Positions 1 through 33,900 of a stretch of DNA of 64,000 nucleotides are shown here, piece after piece. This stretch comes from Gordionus sp. m RMFG-2023 (lineage: Eukaryota; Nematomorpha; Gordioida; Chordodea; Parachordodidae), in contig NC_088775.1 of assembly GCF_954871325.1 (NCBI RefSeq), positions 65,015,561 through 65,079,560 of the forward strand, written 5' to 3'. A program made the position numbers and the translations under genes. Positions within the stretch are counted from its first letter, which is position 1. The number at the start of each line of letters is the position of its first letter. The notes beneath the pieces are model-generated. The model had not been told where the DNA came from and searched no databases. It was given only the letters and a program-made list of their open reading frames with translations.

Positions 1-133
1 TTTAGTCGATTAAGCAAGTAGACTAAATGGGTCGACTAAATAGATCCACTTTAGTTGAAGACTAATTTACGCGCTAAAGTTTTTAGTCAATTTCATAGTC
101 ATAGTCGAAAAACTCGACTAGTTAACAACACTA
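1..133. mobile_element. Right end of a hAT-like element (mostly outside window)
   Basis: The stretch is built from repeated TTTAGTCGA / TCGACTAAA words in both orientations and closes with GTTAACAACACTAG, close to the terminal TTTTAACAACACTG of the bordered hAT copy ending at 9081. Subterminal repeats plus this end suggest the right tip of a hAT-type transposon. Its left end lies outside the window, so family and strand are inferred. Confidence 0.3.
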
Positions 134-575
134 GAGCAAAATATAAAATATTGCTAAAAATTTTAATTTCAAAAATCGGAAATGACCGTAATTAAATCGG
201 CATTTTTTTCTCATAATAAGAATACTTATATTAAAAATAGATATGCAAATTTTTAAGTCGAGCCGCACAAGTATGGAAGATATGGGACTTTAATTATTAT
301 TCAATTCGAATTTTATTTGATATTTTAAAAAAGTAATTAAAGATCTGAATAATTTTGGAAGGATCTTTGGTTAATTCATTTATGAAGTAAAATTTCTCTC
401 TTAATAAAAATAACTACAAAATACAAATCATAGAAAAAAAATGACAAAGAAGATTTAATAAAAGACTAAGTATGGCAAAAGTGCATATGTTTCAGAGATC
501 TCTGATTTATTTCTAGAAGATTATAGGTATCATTGTTTGATGAAGAGGAAATGAAATACTTGAAATTGAAAACTA
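134..575. other. Non-coding A/T-rich stretch
   Basis: No coding potential or structured repeat seen here. Confidence 0.5.
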
Positions 576-583
576 CATGTGAG

Positions 584-1160
584 TAGCGTCTACATGAGCG
601 GGAGGGGTAGGAACAGTTTGCATCCTATTTTTTGAGGTGAGTAGGGGTTAGGCTGCTTTAATGAGGATAGGATAAATTTTTGAAGGGTTATCTATTAAAT
701 TTTGAGATGAAATAGGACAAAATTTATTGCTGTAAAAATTAATACTTTTATTATAGAATTATTATAATACAATTCATCGACCAAATCTATATATTGCAAA
801 CAATCATACACATTGTTTTCCAAATAAAACTTTCTGCTATCCTTTTAAATGTAATTTAAAAGGTTTAGATATTTCAGCCATAATAATTAATTCATTGTAA
901 ATAATGGAGGTTTTAATTGAATTTATTATCTAAAAAATAAATTCTTTATATTCACAAAATATCGATAGTTGGTAGTAGAAATAGATTAATTTAAGTTATC
1001 CTTTATAAATTCTCTAAAATAAATTAAAAAGGTAGAAATAATAATCGGGAGACACCGCCGCCGAAGTTGGTGTAAATATTTTAGGGGGCGGGGGGGGGGG
1101 GTAGGCAAAGGTTTTTGAAGGGGGTTTGCATCCAGCGAAAATCCTGTCATGTAGACGCTG
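584..1160. mobile_element. MITE family 1, copy 1 (hAT-type, TIR CAGCGTCTACATGA)
   Basis: A 577-bp non-autonomous element. The left end reads TAGCGTCTACATGA and the right end is its inverted counterpart TCATGTAGACGCTG. An exact 8-bp target duplication CATGTGAG sits at 576-583 and 1161-1168. The right part has a long G tract and TTTGCATCC motifs shared with copies at 20644-21071 and 28474-29078. An 8-bp duplication with a CAG-starting inverted end is the hAT pattern. It carries no transposase remnant, so the superfamily rests on end structure only. Confidence 0.85.
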
Positions 1161-2905
1161 CATGTGAGAATGCATATATGGCAAGACCGAATTATATGGT
1201 TACTGTAAATAAAATTGCCTATACAAAAATAAATTTAAGAATAAGAGACAACTTTATTAATTGGAAATGTTATTAAAGAACAATATAAAGACTTAAATAA
1301 CTCAAGAATTTTTATTATAGATTTTTTGAAAAATTAAAATTGTGATCTAAGATAAATATATAGGATCAAGATATTATTTTCCCTTCAAGAATGATGGGAA
1401 ATTAGAATTTTCTACTTTATTTGACGATGGCCATTATGTACCAAATCGCATCAAAATAAAGGTACATTTCTGATTCATTCATTAAGGAGAAATATCCAAA
1501 TCGCCCGTCATTATGGGGGGGGGGACTAGCTGCTAGTAGATTTATAATGAATATTTGTGTTAATGAAATTTATATATAATATATATTATTCAAAACACAT
1601 ACACAAACTAGATGCAATATTTATAGTATAATTACGAAATGAGATTATATTAAATAATGATTAATTATCAGTTATATATATTTTCTAATTCAAAAAAATA
1701 AATTATATACGTATATTTTATACGCGAACTTTGGGACATTTTGACATAATACTTAATTCATGTTATATGGCTCTGGAAGAACTATCAAAATTCTTAAAGA
1801 GTAAAGTTACATCTTATGTAACCCTTAAACAATTTCCAAATATTGAAACCTTGAAAATAAAGATTATTCTTTAAATATTTTCAAAAAATTCCCCCAATTA
1901 AAATTTTATTTAATAAATATAATACAACCTTCTCATCCTCTGCGCCAGTTGAACGTGCTTAGCACAGCAAGCTGTATTAATCACTAAGCGTTCTTGTTTA
2001 TTTGATCAAAATTTTGAAAATCAATTGTTAAAAATAAATAAAAAATTAATACAAAAAGAACTTATCGATAAAAACCTAGATAAGTTATTAGGGAATGCCC
2101 ATTTAGGAAGTTCTCGTAACTGTAATAAACTCATACTAAGGGTGTGGGGGGGGCAGGACAGCTCGATCTTAGTTTTTTTATGAAACATGTATATTAAGTT
2201 GTATAATGCCATCCGAGTTTTTTTTGTAGCTATCGAGTTCATATTTTAGTCATCGAAGATTCCACCCTGCTCAGTTTTTTTAAATATTCAACTTCGAAAC
2301 ACCCCCCCCCCCCCGTCTGAGAAATCTTATAGAAACCCCCGACAACTCCTAGAAGGCGCATTATGCGAGAAGGAGTGTTGTGCTTCAAATTTTTTTGTAT
2401 TATTACTTCTTTTATAGAAAAAGAAGCAAGGCGTTCTATTTTTCAATATTTTTATTAAACTTTTATAAGTCATCGCTTTGCTTTATTTAAAGTATAAAGT
2501 AAGTTTCACCACCAACAAGGTTTTTAAATAGCTCCATTGTTAAAAGGTTTTGAGCTAACTCTAAAAGGCTAAACAAAATTTTTAAACAAAAAACTATCAT
2601 CTTAGCCATGAAAAAAATATACTCTTGTCGCAAAGCTTAGCAATTTTTTCGATTTTAATATGGCTGATTTAATGACACTACAGGCAATAAATAGTCCAAT
2701 TTTATCAAAAAAATTTAAATGTTTAAATAGAACTTGAAAATTTCAAATAGGTAAGGATCTTGTAATTTACTAATAGAAATGATAAATTGGGATATTTTTT
2801 ATCAGGTTCTTCGGTGTCCTTTTGCCAATTAACCATTTTTATTAAAATTGATGGATGGTAAAAATATATTAAGGACATGTTAACAATAATAAAATATTAT
2901 GTAGG

Positions 2906-2970
2906 CAGCGTCTACATAACAGTAAATTCATTGGAAACCCATTCCAAAATCTACCCCTACCCAAATTTTT
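2906..2970. repeat. Isolated MITE family 1-like end
   Basis: CAGCGTCTACATAAC matches the terminal repeat of the MITE at 584-1160 at nearly every position, and the following sequence has the AAACCC / CTACCCCTACCC character of those elements. No facing end or target duplication was found, so this is a truncated copy or a related element. Confidence 0.4.
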
Positions 2971-3605
2971 GCAGTTTTCGGTCACGATATTTACTAGCCC
3001 ATTATGCTATACTCAATCATCATTTTATTCATCTTGATTTAACGTTTGAATCTATATCATTATTAATTCATATTTTAGCCTCAGCCACCCAATCTCATGG
3101 TTCCCACGACACCCTTGTACTTTGTTTATCGCATGCCATAAATGATATTACTTAATTCGAAGCCAAGTATTGCTCCGTGGTATAGCCCCAGCCAAGCCTT
3201 GCTAAAACCACCGATTCACATTGATTTTCGAGAATGATGAATAACATAATTCAAATCAACAGACTGCACCTTACTAAAAACCCCTAATTCCCAACCATGA
3301 TCTTAGATTCTTATATATTGTTAAACCACTATTAAAACCGATTCCCCATTACTTTACCCCCGAAAATCCCTATTGATTGATCGATATTGAAATCGCCCCC
3401 ACCTCGTCGTTCGGGGAGCCCGCTAATTTGGTCCCGAATAAATTAACGAGTAATTGCAATACGTTCCTTTTTTCAAACGTAACAAGTTTCTTTTTGAAGT
3501 AACGCTTACAGCTAAAATAACAATATAATCAATTAAATAGTGAGTGCCGTTTAAAACTTCAATTTAGGCGTTTATAAAAAAACGAATAAATGAACATTTA
3601 AGTCA

Positions 3606-3681
3606 AATATTACCTAAGCCACGATTTCGCATATAAACGCTTGATCCTCTTTTAGCTAAATCTCAAGTCTTAGGTAATATT
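3606..3681. repeat. Perfect 13-bp inverted repeat
   Basis: AATATTACCTAAG (3606-3618) faces its exact reverse complement (3669-3681) across a 50-bp loop. A related inverted repeat with the same outer word occurs at 48890-48970, which suggests a small foldback or MITE family. Confidence 0.5.
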
Positions 3682-3991
3682 TTTTGGAGAAAATATTAAT
3701 TTAACCATATTTTAAATGCAAATAAATCGAGGATTTCAATAATACTATACATAATATGAGAAGAATCATATTTAATTAATTTTTATTTATTAAACATTAA
3801 ATAAGTAAAATAGGTATAGAATAACATTAAATAAATTTTATAAAAAAATTCCATTTTTTATTAAATAATTTTTATATAAATAATGGTATTCCATTGCAGC
3901 AAACATGGCGCAACTAAAAAAAGGATCAATAAATAAGAGTAGACTATAATCAACTAATCATTTAATTAAAATCCTCATGATTACGACAGAT

Positions 3992-26202
<22,211 letters not shown>

Positions 26203-28473
26203 CTAAATATATATAGCAAAAATAATATTTATATGTTTTAGGTTTAGGGTAATACAAGTTCAGGTTTTAAATATTTTTTATGATAAAAGAATTATAGGAG
26301 CTTATGAAAGAATAGTAGAAAATGATAAGTACCTTTCTAAAAAGGAAATTAAATGATAATATCAGATAAATATAGGGCAAAATATTAAAAGAATTAAATG
26401 TGGAACATCCTTAGTAATTGAATGCCAAAATGAGAATATTGTCTAATATGAATAACCACATAATTAACACCCACCAATTATAGGAAATAGATTCCATCAG
26501 AAAGTAATAGTGTGTAAACAGGAGTAAATAGGTTAAAAAAAATTTTCATAAAAAGTGATTACAATCTAAAAGTTGTTACACATTTAGATAATGATAATTA
26601 AATTTGTAGATATTTTAAGAGAAAAAATAAATTACAAGTTAAATGGGGAAGAGGAGATTAATAAACAAGCCTCAAATTTTATATAAAAACAAAAATATCT
26701 TCTCTAACTCAAGATATGAAGAGTAAAATGACTGAGTAGATTCATTTGATATCAAAAATTTCATTAACAAATTATTCTTTTAATTAAATACTTTAAAAAA
26801 ACATAATTTGAAGATGAATTTAAGATTTATGTATTGTGCATACTAATAAAATATCCTCATAAATTTGAATATAGGATGGTCTAATTATAAATAAATCCAA
26901 GAATTTCAAATCTATCAAAAATATTTTGAATTAACTGTTGATTACAGTCTCATTTAAAAATAGACAGATTGACACTTAATATCACTTCTCGACAGATAAT
27001 TATAAGTAAATATAAATATTTGAGTAAAAGTGCCTAAATTAAATAATAGCTAGTAGAGGCAGTAAATTATAAATAACAGAGTATCTATCTAATACCGAGA
27101 AATAAAAGGGAGAAGGGGGGGGGGAGGAGGTGAAAAGATCATTATTGAAATTTAAGGAGGAGGGGGGGGGGGTTAATTTTCTTTTGCTTTTAATTTGGAT
27201 ATCCTTTTTTCTTGGTCAATTTTGATTTGAATTTCCTATAATTTTTAAACATGATAACATTTTCCTATTATGACGCCAATATATTACTGGAACAAATATT
27301 AGGCAAAAACAAAATATAGAACTGGAAAATACTTCACAATTTTAAGTATAGAAGATTTCTTCGTTTTAATAAGGTATTTGCATCTTCGGCAGTTGTTGAG
27401 AAATTACATTTATTTGCAGGATTAAAATAAGCTGCATACGATGATTAATATAATTATTTTAGAAAAATATTTTGTGATTAAAGAATTAATTAATAAATAT
27501 TGTATTGTATATATTTTCCGATTAAATTCTGTGTTAATTTATTATATTAAATAAAATTAATAAACATTTTTTGCAGTCGCTATTTTTTCATATATTATTT
27601 AATATTATTTAAATATTTTCAGAGAAAATTAATATAAGGAATATATTTTAATTAATCTAAAAATTTATAATGTTATATTATGTAATATAAGCTTGTAAAC
27701 CGAACGAAATTTTAATATAACACTTTTAATCTAATCTAAATCGTATTTTTGAAAGAAACATCAGAGTATTATATATTATATTTAGTATAGTCATTTGCTT
27801 ATCCTTGATTATATTTTAAAAAAGTATCATACCAGTTTGTTGCGCAAAGTAGATATAGGTTTGATGGTACCCAATTTCAAGTATTGAGGACAAATTCGCA
27901 AAGTATATCAATCTACCTGTTTTAAAGTAAAAGATGAATACGATTCGATTAGTAAAATAACAAAATGTGTAAAGAAAAAATAATAATAATCGTCCAATAG
28001 CAGATCATAATGAAAATTTGAAACGCATTTTACGATTTTTTTTTATATTAACAATTAGATTTCGCAAATTTTCTAATTTCTCTATCTTAATTTATAATCA
28101 ACATTTTACCATATATTTATTTTACTTATTAGGTTTAGATAAAACTAAGCTTCTTTTGAAAGCTAGATCGAGTGTAAACGTTTTAGTTTTCAAAACATTT
28201 TTTTAAATTAACATTGAGACGCTCAATTATTCTACGCTACAATTAGGTCTTAGCCTAATATGATGCACTTTATATTCCACAGTATTTGTAAGATATTTTC
28301 AAAATATGCAATAATTACTCTAGATAAGAGAGCCCGGCCCTCCCAAAAACGCGGCATTCGGATCGGGCTCGAAACATTTTTTAAAAAATTATAACAATCC
28401 AGGCACTGGGTAAAAAATTATAATAGACTGGGCAAATTATTTTATAAACAATAATATATCCATACCTTGCCAA
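26203..28473. other. Region upstream of the first visible SIRT2 exon
   Basis: Should contain the missing N-terminal exon, the 5' untranslated region and the promoter, but I could not identify any of them. It contains a G-rich segment at 27105-27180 with several long G runs, and otherwise A/T-rich DNA. Confidence 0.45.
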
Positions 28474-29078
28474 CAGCGTCTACATGAACGGAGGGGGGGG
28501 GGGGGGGTAGGAGCAGTTTGCATCCTATTTTTTGAGGGGGGAAGGCGGCTTTAATAGGGGTAGGATACATTTTTGGGAGGGTTATCTATTAAATTTTGAG
28601 ATCAAATAGGACAAAATTTATTGCTGTAAAAATTAATACTTTTATTTTAGACCTATTATAAAACAGTTCATCAACCAAATCTATATATTGCAAACAATCA
28701 TAGACATTATTTTCCAAATAAATCTTTCTGCTATCCTTACAAATGTAATTTAAAAGGTTTAGACATTTTCAGCAAGCTCATAATGCTATAATAATGAATT
28801 CATTGTAAATGATGGGGGTTTTAATTGAATTTATTATCTAAAAAGTAACTCCTTTATTCACAAAATGTCGATAGTAGTTTGGAAGTAGAGATAAAATAAT
28901 TTAAGTTATTTTTTTTAAATTTTCTGTTAGAGTATTATTATAATTAAAAAGGTAAAATTAAAAATAGGGAAACATCGCCGCCGAAGATGACAATTTTTAG
29001 AAGGGGGGGGGGAGGGTGGTAGGCATAGCTTTTTGAAGGGGGTTTGCATCCAGTGAAAATCCTGTCATGTAGACGCTG
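28474..29078. mobile_element. MITE family 1, copy 3
   Basis: 605 bp, ends CAGCGTCTACATGA and TCATGTAGACGCTG, target duplication CTTGCCAA / CTTGCAAA (7 of 8) at 28466-28473 and 29079-29086. Same orientation as copy 1 and closely similar along its length. A 16-17 base G run follows the left end and another long G run lies near 29005. Confidence 0.9.
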
Positions 29079-29612
29079 CTTGCAAATCATAATTTTTACT
29101 TTTTTGTCTTTTAAATAATTTTTATAATTGGATATTAACATAACAATAACAAAACCAATATTTTAAATAATTCTGGTGCCAGTCTAGAATTTGAGACAAA
29201 TCATATTATGTTTTAATTTTACTATTATTTTTATTCTTAAAATAAATATGTTTGGTATTTATTAGTGCTGTAAAGTAACATCGAAAAGCCATTCGGTTCC
29301 TTCTTCTAGAGGTACGTTTCTTCTATATGAGTAACTAACACAAAACGTTACTCGTTTCTTAAATTCTTTCTTAAAAAGCAATAAAAAATTGAAAACATAT
29401 TTTATTATACTATAAAATTACTTTTATTTAATTTTTAATATAAATATTATAAGCCGAGTTTTTAAATCAACCACCATCCCTTCATTTTTATTTTAAATTC
29501 TCGTTGTTACATTTTCAGTCGAATTTAAATCTAATTATTATTCAATCAAAATTTAAAGTATATATTAATAATAATATTATTATTCTATTTTATATTTTAT
29601 TATAAGAATATT

Positions 29613-29790
29613 ATGTCCATACAGCTTAATTCTTCAGATAAAGATGATTCAACCCTTCCCTGGCCCCAATTTGAAACATATTTTACCCAATAAAGAAGTA
29701 AGTTTACACTTTGTAAATGTAAATTATGTCCCAGCACAAATATTTCAACCTCAATGTCCAGCAGTTCAAACTTAAAAATCATATGAAGAT
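29613..29790 (+). pseudogene. BED zinc finger of the split hAT
   Basis: LPWPQFETYF, then FTLCKCKLCPSTNISTSM and SSSNLK follow the BED pattern (aromatic-F, Cys-x2-Cys, S..L..H), but a stop lies between the aromatic part and the Cys pair, and a frame slip precedes the expected His. Confidence 0.65.
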
Positions 29791-30164
29791 ATAAATCTGA
29801 ATTAATATATTATTACTTTAAACATTACTTTAATACTGGAATATTAAATCATGGGTATCATAAAATAACCATTAAAAGAAGTATTCTTTCTTAATATTTT
29901 GAAAGCTTAAATGAAATTAAAATATAAGCAATTAAATTATACTATAGTATAGAACTGGGAACCAACATTAAAAACTCAAGATTAACATAATATTGGTATT
30001 GGTTCAAAATATTATATTGGGTTTAAACAATATCCTCTATTTCTTATTTTAGTATTGCTACTGGTTTAACTCCAAATTGTTAATAAATCTAAAGAATAAA
30101 ATAGTAATTTTAAAAAACTTTGTTCAAATAAATATGTATTTTAAAATAAAAATATATATAGAAT

Positions 30165-30387
30165 TGTAAATAATAAATGTAAGAACTTATTTTAACTATT
30201 TTATTATTCTTTTGTTTTCATCCACAAAATTATATATATATATCTTTTTAAAAGTTAATTGAACAACTTAAATATAAAAATAAATAATATTCAAATTTAA
30301 ATCAATCAACATATAAAATAAATAATATTCAAATTTAAATCAATCAACATATAAAATAAATAATATTCAAATTTAAATCAATCAACA
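30165..30387 (-). repeat. 3' LTR of Gypsy element
   Basis: 223 bp, TGTAAATAATAAATG to AATCAATCAACA. Its end contains three direct copies of a unit of about 38 bp (AATAATATTCAAATTTAAAT core). Confidence 0.93.
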
Positions 30388-30925
30388 TTCCCCCTCTTCT
30401 ACAAACAACGAAGCTTCTTCTCAGCAGTCATCGAGAGCTTGTTGTCCTAGAAGTTTTTCCTGTTTCGATTGTACTCGGTTTTATCTTGGTTAGCGCATAA
30501 GTCTCAAATGTTTTCGTAGGCTTGATTCTATCACGTAGGTTTGATAAAATCGTTTATTAGAGTTGCGTGAGTTTGTACGTTTTTTGTAGGCTTGAATCAA
30601 TCGCGTAGGTTTGAACGTTATCGTTGGTTTGATATCCTTATCGTATGTTGTTCACATTTCTCAAAATTGTTATTATCATTTTTCATAATTAATCCAGTCG
30701 AATATTGGAATAAATTGGAATATGTAATTTGGAATAGTTGATCAAATATATGAATAATATGCACGAATAAAATTTTGAATTTCGGAACAATAAAATATGT
30801 AATAAGGAATGATAATTTATGGAATAAGGAATAAAATCCAAAATAAGGAATGATAAATCATAACGATTATTATATTATCTTTTAGCGTTTTATATTTTTA
30901 GCGTTTTATTTTTAGCGTTTTATAT

Positions 30926-33900
30926 TTAAATTTTAAGCACGTAATCTTTTAAGTAATCAGGTTTATTTTTAATTCTTATTGGTCTAGTAATTGGTATCTT
31001 AATCTCATTCTTTGTGTCCACACTTCCCCCTTTAGAGGAATTTTTAGGGTCAATTTCATAATATTTTAAACTATTGTAACATTCTCTTTTCCTTAACTGA
31101 TCAATATGCCTACTTACTATCCCTTTATCAGTATAAACTTGAAACATGGTGTTACTCTCTTTAAGCTTGATGCTGCCTTTGCACCACGTATCATCACCCT
31201 GTTTCTTATACCAAACATAGTCTCCTCTATTAAAAGTTCGATTTCGTGGTAACGACATGAAGACTTCACCAACTTTATCCTCCAAAGGTTTTAATAAATC
31301 CCACTTTATTCTAATGTCGCGGTTAAACATTCTTTTGGACGGTGTAACTCCCGTAGTGTCATTCGGCGTGTTTCTATAGTTGAACAAAAATCTGTCCAGC
31401 GCAGTTTCTAAGCCAATCTTTATGTTTCTTTTCATATGAGCTTTAAATGTTCTCACCATACGTTCAGCTTGTCCATTAGATTGCTGATGGTAGGCCGACG
31501 TTAGTACATGTTTTATACCATAATTGCTACAAAATTTTTCAAAATCTTTGCTCGTGAAATTGGTACCATTATCTGTAACAATGGTTTCAGGTATACCAAA
31601 TAGTGAAATAGTTTTATAAATTTCCTTTAACGTGAATTCAGTCGTAATACTCTTTACCGGAACTATAACCGGAAATTTACTATAAGCATCAACGATTATC
31701 AACCAATTCTTTGTAAAAAACGGACCCGCATAATCTATGTGTATCCTTTCAAATGGTTTAGTTGCTGCTACCCATGGATTTTGTATCTTCTTTGGATTGT
31801 CATGATAAATATTACAATCATCGCAACTTTTGACTTCCAAATCAATGTCGTTGACCATACCAGACCACCACATACGATCTTTGGCTAAGGATTTAATTTT
31901 ACCTGCTCCCAAATGACCTTCGTGTAACGCCTTCAGTATGTTCTTTCTCAGACTTGACGGAATTATTATTTTGTCGCTTTTGTACAGACAATCTTTAATG
32001 ATACTTAGTTCTTGTTCAATATTTTCATAAATTTTATTTTGGATAGGCACATTATTTCTTATGTCATTCATAACTTGAGATAATTCAAAATCTTTGGATG
32101 TTTCATCACGTATTCGGTCAAAACTAAGAGGTATATCGCCAAAGTCATTTATAATCGCGATATCATCAATAACGTCATCATCAATTACTTGTGGTAGTCT
32201 TGAGAGGCAATCGGGAACAACATTGTATTTACCAGCTTTATATCTGATGTTAAAGTCGTAACCCCCCAAAATTATACTCCACTTCTGTAACCTTAATGAC
32301 ATGGTGCTATTATCTTTGAACCCTTTGGTGAAAATATGGATTAGCGGCTTGTGATCCATTATAATAGTGAACTTAGTCCCTATCAAGTATTCTTGAAATC
32401 TCTTGATAGCAAACATAATGGCCAAAGCTTCACGCTCAATATTGGTATAATTTGTTTCAGATTTTGCTAAAGTTCTTGATGCAAAAGCTATCGGTTTTTC
32501 TTTGCCATCTTTTTCAGTGTGGAACAAAACAGCTCCTAAACCTCTTTTAGATGCATCAGTCGCAATTCCGATAGGTAGTTCAGGATTAAAGTACGTCAAA
32601 GCTGGAGGAAGACTAATCAATGTCTTTAAATCATCAAAACTTTTGGAGTGTTCTAAATTCCACTCCCATTTTTCTTTGTTAACAATCTTGTATAAAGGAT
32701 CAGCTATTTCAGCGAAGTTGTTCAAAAATTTTCTGTAGTACCCGGCCATACCTAGAAACGTTGACAATTCCGCGGCTGATTTTGGTTCCGGCATTTTAAC
32801 GATCGCCTCGATTTTGTCATGGTTGGCGTGGATCCCCTTGGCGTCGATGTCGTGTCCTAAGAACCTTAGACTTTTTTTGAAAAATAAGCTTTTTGCAAAA
32901 TTAGGCACTAAACCATGAGATAGTATTCTTTCAAAAACCTTCTTTATGTTGTTGAAATGAACTTCGTCACTACTTCCCGTAATTAGTAGATCATTAATAT
33001 AAAATATGACATCTTTCATGTCACTGAAAATTTGATCCATAATTTGTTGAAAAATCGCAGATGAAGTCTTTAACCCAAAAGGAAGTCTGGTAAACCGGTA
33101 GTACCCCCTGTGTGTAGATATAGTTAATATGTCTCTGCAGGTTTCATCAATGGGAATTTGTAGGAACGCATCCTTGAAATCTATCTTGGTGAACTTCTTC
33201 CCTTCCTTGAGCTTAGCGATAAGGTCATTTATTCTTGGAAGTGGGTATCTGAAGTCCTCAAGGGCTGGGTTGACAGTGTCTTTGAAGTCGGCGCAAACCC
33301 TAACGCTCCCATTATCCTTGTAGACAGCGGTTATCGGACTTGCCCATCGGACATCTGTTACAGGCTCAATGACTCCATCTCCTATCCATCTCATAAGTTC
33401 TTTAGTAACAGCGTCTATCTTTGAATAAGGTAACCGTCTAGGTGGTATGATTTTCGGTTTGGCGTCGTTACGTAGATATATTTTGACATTCCCTTTGTTG
33501 ATAGGTTTTTTAGTCAGTTTAGATTCGCAATCTTTTATTAATTTCTTTATTTCATCTTCATAGTTGGTATCAATGTTTGCTATAAATTTGTTCAAAATAT
33601 TACTAAAGGCATTAATCCACATACGTCCCAATAACGCATTTTTATTAGATTTAACGATCACGGCTTGCAAGTGTTTGGTGATACCTTCGTAGGTTACTTT
33701 AACTTGAGTGACGCCAATAATCTTGATTAAGTTTCCATCATAAGCTGAAAGTTGTAGAGTGGACTTTTTAAGATCTTTAATACCTATTTGTTTAGCCATT
33801 TCATGAGGTATAATTGTAAACTTGGATCCCGTATCAACCTGCATAGTAACAACAGCATCATTTACTTTTAAAGTGATCATGAACGCATTATCATTATGTT

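Larger units (their letters stand above)
1169..3991. other. Intergenic stretch downstream of the sirtuin gene
   Basis: No supported gene. It has homopolymer G/C tracts near 1082-1101, 1516-1525, 2143-2152 and 2300-2314, and a less A/T-rich part at about 3160-3470 without a usable reading frame. A lone MITE-like end lies at 2906 and a short inverted repeat at 3606-3681, listed separately. Short open frames here look like chance. Confidence 0.5.

Noticed and set aside
1921-2000. Possible tRNA near the GTGCTTAGCACAGCAAGC words
   Set aside because: No cloverleaf with acceptor and T-loop could be drawn; elsewhere in the window I also saw no tRNA or rRNA gene, though a dedicated scan was not possible.
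2877-3155. 92-residue plus-strand frame
   Set aside because: Begins across a MITE-like tip and has no domain resemblance; considered chance.
28944-29141. 65-residue frame over MITE family 1 copy 3
   Set aside because: Crosses the right border of a bordered MITE and is made of its G runs.
32502-33323. Plus-strand open frames inside the Gypsy polyprotein region
   Set aside because: Antisense to a clearly coding reverse transcriptase and RNase H; no independent support.
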